NCBI GenBank assembly: GCA_002450255.1 | Contig: DJYW01000012.1 | Span: 1-8,647 of the forward strand | Source of the DNA: Gammaproteobacteria bacterium UBA6968 | Lineage (GTDB): Bacteria; Pseudomonadota; Gammaproteobacteria; Pseudomonadales; Azotimanducaceae | Direction of reading: 5' to 3' | DNA: 8,647 bases | Shown: positions 6,270 through 8,647 of the stretch, piece by piece | Layout: every line of letters starts with the position of its first letter | Numbering within the stretch: position 1 is the stretch's first letter | Program-made: the position numbers and the translations under genes | Notes under the pieces: generated by a model | What the model was told of the DNA's origin: nothing | Database searches by the model: none | The model's input: the letters and a program-made list of their open reading frames with translations, nothing else

Positions 6270-7789
6270 TAGACCGCGGCGATCGCTATTTTGTCAGCAA
6301 TTTTTTGCGACCAAATCTTCGGTCCTTCGATGTGCACCGATTCACCGGTTGAATCGACACCAACCGTTACTGGCATGTCTTTGACTTCAAACTCGTAAAT
6401 CGCTTCCATCCCCAACTCGGGGAAAGCGAGTAGCGTCGACTTGGTAATCGCCTTGGCGACCAAGTAAGCCGCACCGCCAACAGCAATCATGGACACGGCC
6501 TTGGCATCCCGAATCGCATCGATGGCAACCTGACCTCGCTCAGCTTTGCCGATCATCCCTGCTAAACCGGTCTGCTCCAGCATCACACGGGTAAATTTAT
6601 CCATGCGCGTCGCAGTAGTCGGACCAGCAGGGCCGACCACCTCATCTCGTACCGGATCCACCGGCCCCACGTAATAGATAATGCGATTGGTGAAATCAAC
6701 TGGCAGCGGCTCGCCCTGCGCCAATAAATCGATAATTTTTTTGTGCGCGGCGTCACGGCCGGTTAGCATCTTGCCGCTTAATAGCAGTGTGTCGCCAGCC
6801 TTGAAGGTTTGAATTTCGGCGGCGGTCAGGGTATCCAAGTTAACCCGCTTAACCTCATCGCCCAGTTCAAACTCAATGTCCGGCCACTCGCTCAAATCTG
6901 GCGGCGTGAACACAGCCGGACCTGATCCATCCAAAGTAAAATGCACGTGCCGCGTCGCACTACAGTTAGGAATAATCGCAACCGGCTTGTTGGCGGCGTG
7001 AGTTGGGTAGTCCTTCACTTTGACATCGAGCACGGTGGTTAAACCTCCCAATCCTTGCGCTCCGATGCCTAGCGCGTTGACTCGCTCGAATAACTCAAGT
7101 CGCAATTCTTCTAAGTGATTGCTCGCGCCGGCAGCCTGCAACTCATGCATGTTAAGCGGTTCCATCAACGATTCTTTGGCTAGCAACATAGCTTTTTCTG
7201 GCGTGCCGCCAATACCCACGCCAAGAATACCGGGAGGGCACCAACCCGCCCCCATGCTGGGGATAACGCTTAAAATCCAATCCACCAACGAGTCGGATGG
7301 ATTCAACATAGCGAACTTGGCCTTGGCTTCACTGCCGCCCCCTTTCGCCGCGACCTCTATCTCGACCTTGTCACCGGCAACAATCTTGGTGTGAATCACA
7401 GCCGGGGTATTGTCCTTAGTATTGCGGCGCTCGCCGTCTGGATCCACCAACACGGACCCGCGCAAAACGTTGTCCGGGTGGGTATAGCCGCGTCGTACGC
7501 CTTCGTTAATCATGTCATCAAACGACATGGTCGCGTCCCAGTTCACATCCATACCGACAGAGACCAGCACATTCACAATGCCGGTGTCCTGACAGATCGG
7601 GCGCTTACCGAGGGCACACATCTTAGAATTGACCAGCACCTGTGTCAGTGCCGCTTTAGCCGCAGGGGATTCTTCTTTTTCCCATGCCTCGCGCATAGCG
7701 CGGATAAAATCCGTCGGATGATAGTAAGAGATAAACTGCAAGGCATCGGCGATGCTTTGAATTAAATCCTCTTGCTTGATAACGGTCAT
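6269..7789 (-). CDS. Class I fumarate hydratase (iron-sulfur, fused two-domain)
   Basis: A 506-residue class I hydro-lyase with the alpha and beta domains fused in one chain, the usual length of FumA/FumB-type fumarases. It hydrates fumarate to L-malate in the TCA cycle using an oxygen-sensitive [4Fe-4S] cluster. The three cluster cysteines are visible: Cys66 in RPICQDTG (63-70), Cys184 in GAGWCPPGILG (180-190) and Cys276 in IIPNCSATRHVHF (272-284). Other conserved blocks are KGGGSEAKAKFAML (149-162), GIGAQGLGGLTTVLDV (241-256), GRDAAHKK (344-351) and GPAGPTTATRMD (386-397) in the beta domain. L(+)-tartrate dehydratase is a related alternative, but that enzyme is usually two separate subunits. 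The ATG at 7789 has AAGGAG (plus 7795-7800) 5 bases upstream. It lies 93 bases downstream of the partial gene on the same strand; co-transcription is possible, but a TATGAT -10-like element (plus 7817-7822) hints at a separate promoter. Confidence 0.96.
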   Translation of the reverse strand: MTVIKQEDLIQSIADALQFISYYHPTDFIRAMREAWEKEESPAAKAALTQVLVNSKMCALGKRPICQDTGIVNVLVSVGMDVNWDATMSFDDMINEGVRRGYTHPDNVLRGSVLVDPDGERRNTKDNTPAVIHTKIVAGDKVEIEVAAKGGGSEAKAKFAMLNPSDSLVDWILSVIPSMGAGWCPPGILGVGIGGTPEKAMLLAKESLMEPLNMHELQAAGASNHLEELRLELFERVNALGIGAQGLGGLTTVLDVKVKDYPTHAANKPVAIIPNCSATRHVHFTLDGSGPAVFTPPDLSEWPDIEFELGDEVKRVNLDTLTAAEIQTFKAGDTLLLSGKMLTGRDAAHKKIIDLLAQGEPLPVDFTNRIIYYVGPVDPVRDEVVGPAGPTTATRMDKFTRVMLEQTGLAGMIGKAERGQVAIDAIRDAKAVSMIAVGGAAYLVAKAITKSTLLAFPELGMEAIYEFEVKDMPVTVGVDSTGESVHIEGPKIWSQKIADKIAIAAV

Positions 7790-7816
7790 GACGGCTCCTT
7801 ATCCTAATCATTTAAA

Positions 7817-7822
7817 ATCATA
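7817..7822 (-). promoter_or_regulatory. Possible -10 element upstream of the fumarase gene
   Basis: On the minus strand TATGAT lies in an AT-rich stretch (7801-7836) 27 bases before the start codon. No good -35 box lies 16-18 bases upstream, so this is only suggestive. Confidence 0.2.
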
Positions 7823-7882
7823 CAATGTAAAACACAGGCGGACCGGCACGCTAATCGGCTGTATTTATTTTAGGGGTAAAAC

Positions 7883-8647
7883 TCACTCTTCGGTGAGTAA
7901 TGGGGCTGAGCCGGGAATCTCACAAAACGCGTCAACCTCTATTACCTCGCTCACATAGCGATTCTGATGCCTCCCCGCACACCAACTTGGCATCACCATT
8001 GAGTACAAACCACTGCCACCGGCCATCAACACCAGAATATCGTCTGGCTTCGTGAAACAACGATACTCATCGCTATTAATTCGAGCTGCAAACTTGGCAG
8101 CAAAGTGAACCAATTTCTCCTTCGGATAATGGGTCAGCTCCCACAGGCGCTGCTGTATATCAGCCCGCGTTAACTTCGCATCACCCAGAATCTGTGCGTG
8201 CTCGGGATTCAAAATCACTACTGCTGCACCACCAGTCAGAGTGGCGTTGTTGGTGGCCATATTGGCCACGCCAATGGCCAACACCTCAAGCAATCGCGCA
8301 GCGTTATCCGGATTATCCGCGTCGCCGCTAAACATAACCGAGTGCGGCGCTTCTGCCCCAATCACGGTCACCACACTGTCTTCAGGCTGATAACCCAGGT
8401 CTACATGCAGCGGTGGTAAGGGTGAATGCTCTTCATCCTCACCAAGGCAATAGGTGAATTTTCCCGGATGCCCAAGCAGAGCCATATCCGATTCGCCTGG
8501 TCGCGCGCCACCAATATTCAACATGCACAGCCGCAGCGCTCGGCCAATGCTAGCATTGGCCCGATGGCCGGGACCCAGCGCCCCAAAACCGCATGCAATG
8601 GGTCCGCAGGTTAATCGCGCTGGGCCGTTGACGATGATCAGCGGTGC
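7883..8647 (-). CDS. Conserved protein of unknown function, 5' end outside the window
   Basis: The reading frame is open from its TGA stop (7883-7885) to the window edge, giving 254 residues of an incomplete protein. The ATG at 8524 is not the start: the 41 residues before it carry conserved-looking sequence, including LIIVNGP (3-9) and GPGHRANASIGRALRL (25-40), continuous with NIGGARPGESD (44-54). Later blocks are GHPGKFTYCLGEDEE (59-73), a Gly/Ala/Asn-rich helix around VANMATNNATLTGG (128-141 approx.), LNPEHAQIL (146-154) and MAGGSGLYSMVMPSW (208-222). No signal peptide or membrane helix is visible in this part. From memory these blocks belong to a conserved family sometimes annotated with the 'UGSC' (seleno)protein group, but I cannot confirm that and the part that would hold such a motif may lie outside. 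It sits 93 bases upstream of the fumarase on the same strand. No function is assigned. Confidence 0.8.
   Translation of the reverse strand, partial: APLIIVNGPARLTCGPIACGFGALGPGHRANASIGRALRLCMLNIGGARPGESDMALLGHPGKFTYCLGEDEEHSPLPPLHVDLGYQPEDSVVTVIGAEAPHSVMFSGDADNPDNAARLLEVLAIGVANMATNNATLTGGAAVVILNPEHAQILGDAKLTRADIQQRLWELTHYPKEKLVHFAAKFAARINSDEYRCFTKPDDILVLMAGGSGLYSMVMPSWCAGRHQNRYVSEVIEVDAFCEIPGSAPLLTEE

Noticed and set aside
6279..6286. GCGATCGC octamer, resembling the cyanobacterial HIP1 repeat
   Set aside because: I noticed it only here, inside the fumarase coding end, and the rest of the window is gammaproteobacterial in character.
8426..8614. Plus-strand frame at the right edge
   Set aside because: It is antisense to the partial conserved protein, whose frame is open to the edge and carries conserved-looking blocks.

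Overview
The window looks like a stretch of gammaproteobacterial chromosome with moderate GC content. The clearest pointer is the thioredoxin reductase at 5214-6155, which follows the Escherichia coli TrxB sequence closely over almost its whole length. The two-domain iron-sulfur fumarase and the YdjA-like nitroreductase fit the same group. There are no phage genes, transposases, tRNAs, rRNAs or CRISPR repeats, so this reads as ordinary chromosome with a small CoA-linked catabolic cluster in the middle.

Layout, left to right. An atypical short-chain dehydrogenase (86-790, minus) is divergent from a small FMN nitroreductase (1123-1710, plus). The 332-base gap between them holds a good sigma70-type promoter and a dyad for the nitroreductase. 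A 425-base gap without a convincing gene follows. Then come three plus-strand genes: a thiolase (2136-3320), a membrane-anchored protein of unknown function (3410-3925) and a class III CoA-transferase of the CaiB/BaiF type (3928-5127). The last two are only 2 bases apart. TrxB follows after 86 bases and probably has its own promoter. On the minus strand, convergent with trxB, are a class I fumarate hydratase (6269-7789) and, upstream of it, a protein that runs off the right edge (7883-8647) and belongs to an uncharacterised conserved family.

How the genes may work together. Thiolase and CaiB/BaiF CoA-transferase are typical steps of acyl-CoA catabolism: thiolytic chain shortening, and CoA loading or exchange. 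The SDR nearby would fit a redox step, but its usual catalytic residues are missing. The substrate cannot be read from the sequence. The protein at 3410-3925 is probably a third member of this unit, tethered to the inner membrane. TrxB and fumarase are housekeeping functions.

I do not see a clearly new defence or mobile system. The most unusual items are the SDR without its catalytic Tyr and Lys, the unknown membrane-anchored protein coupled to the CoA-transferase, two adjacent perfect palindromes at the thiolase stop codon, and the unknown protein at the right edge.
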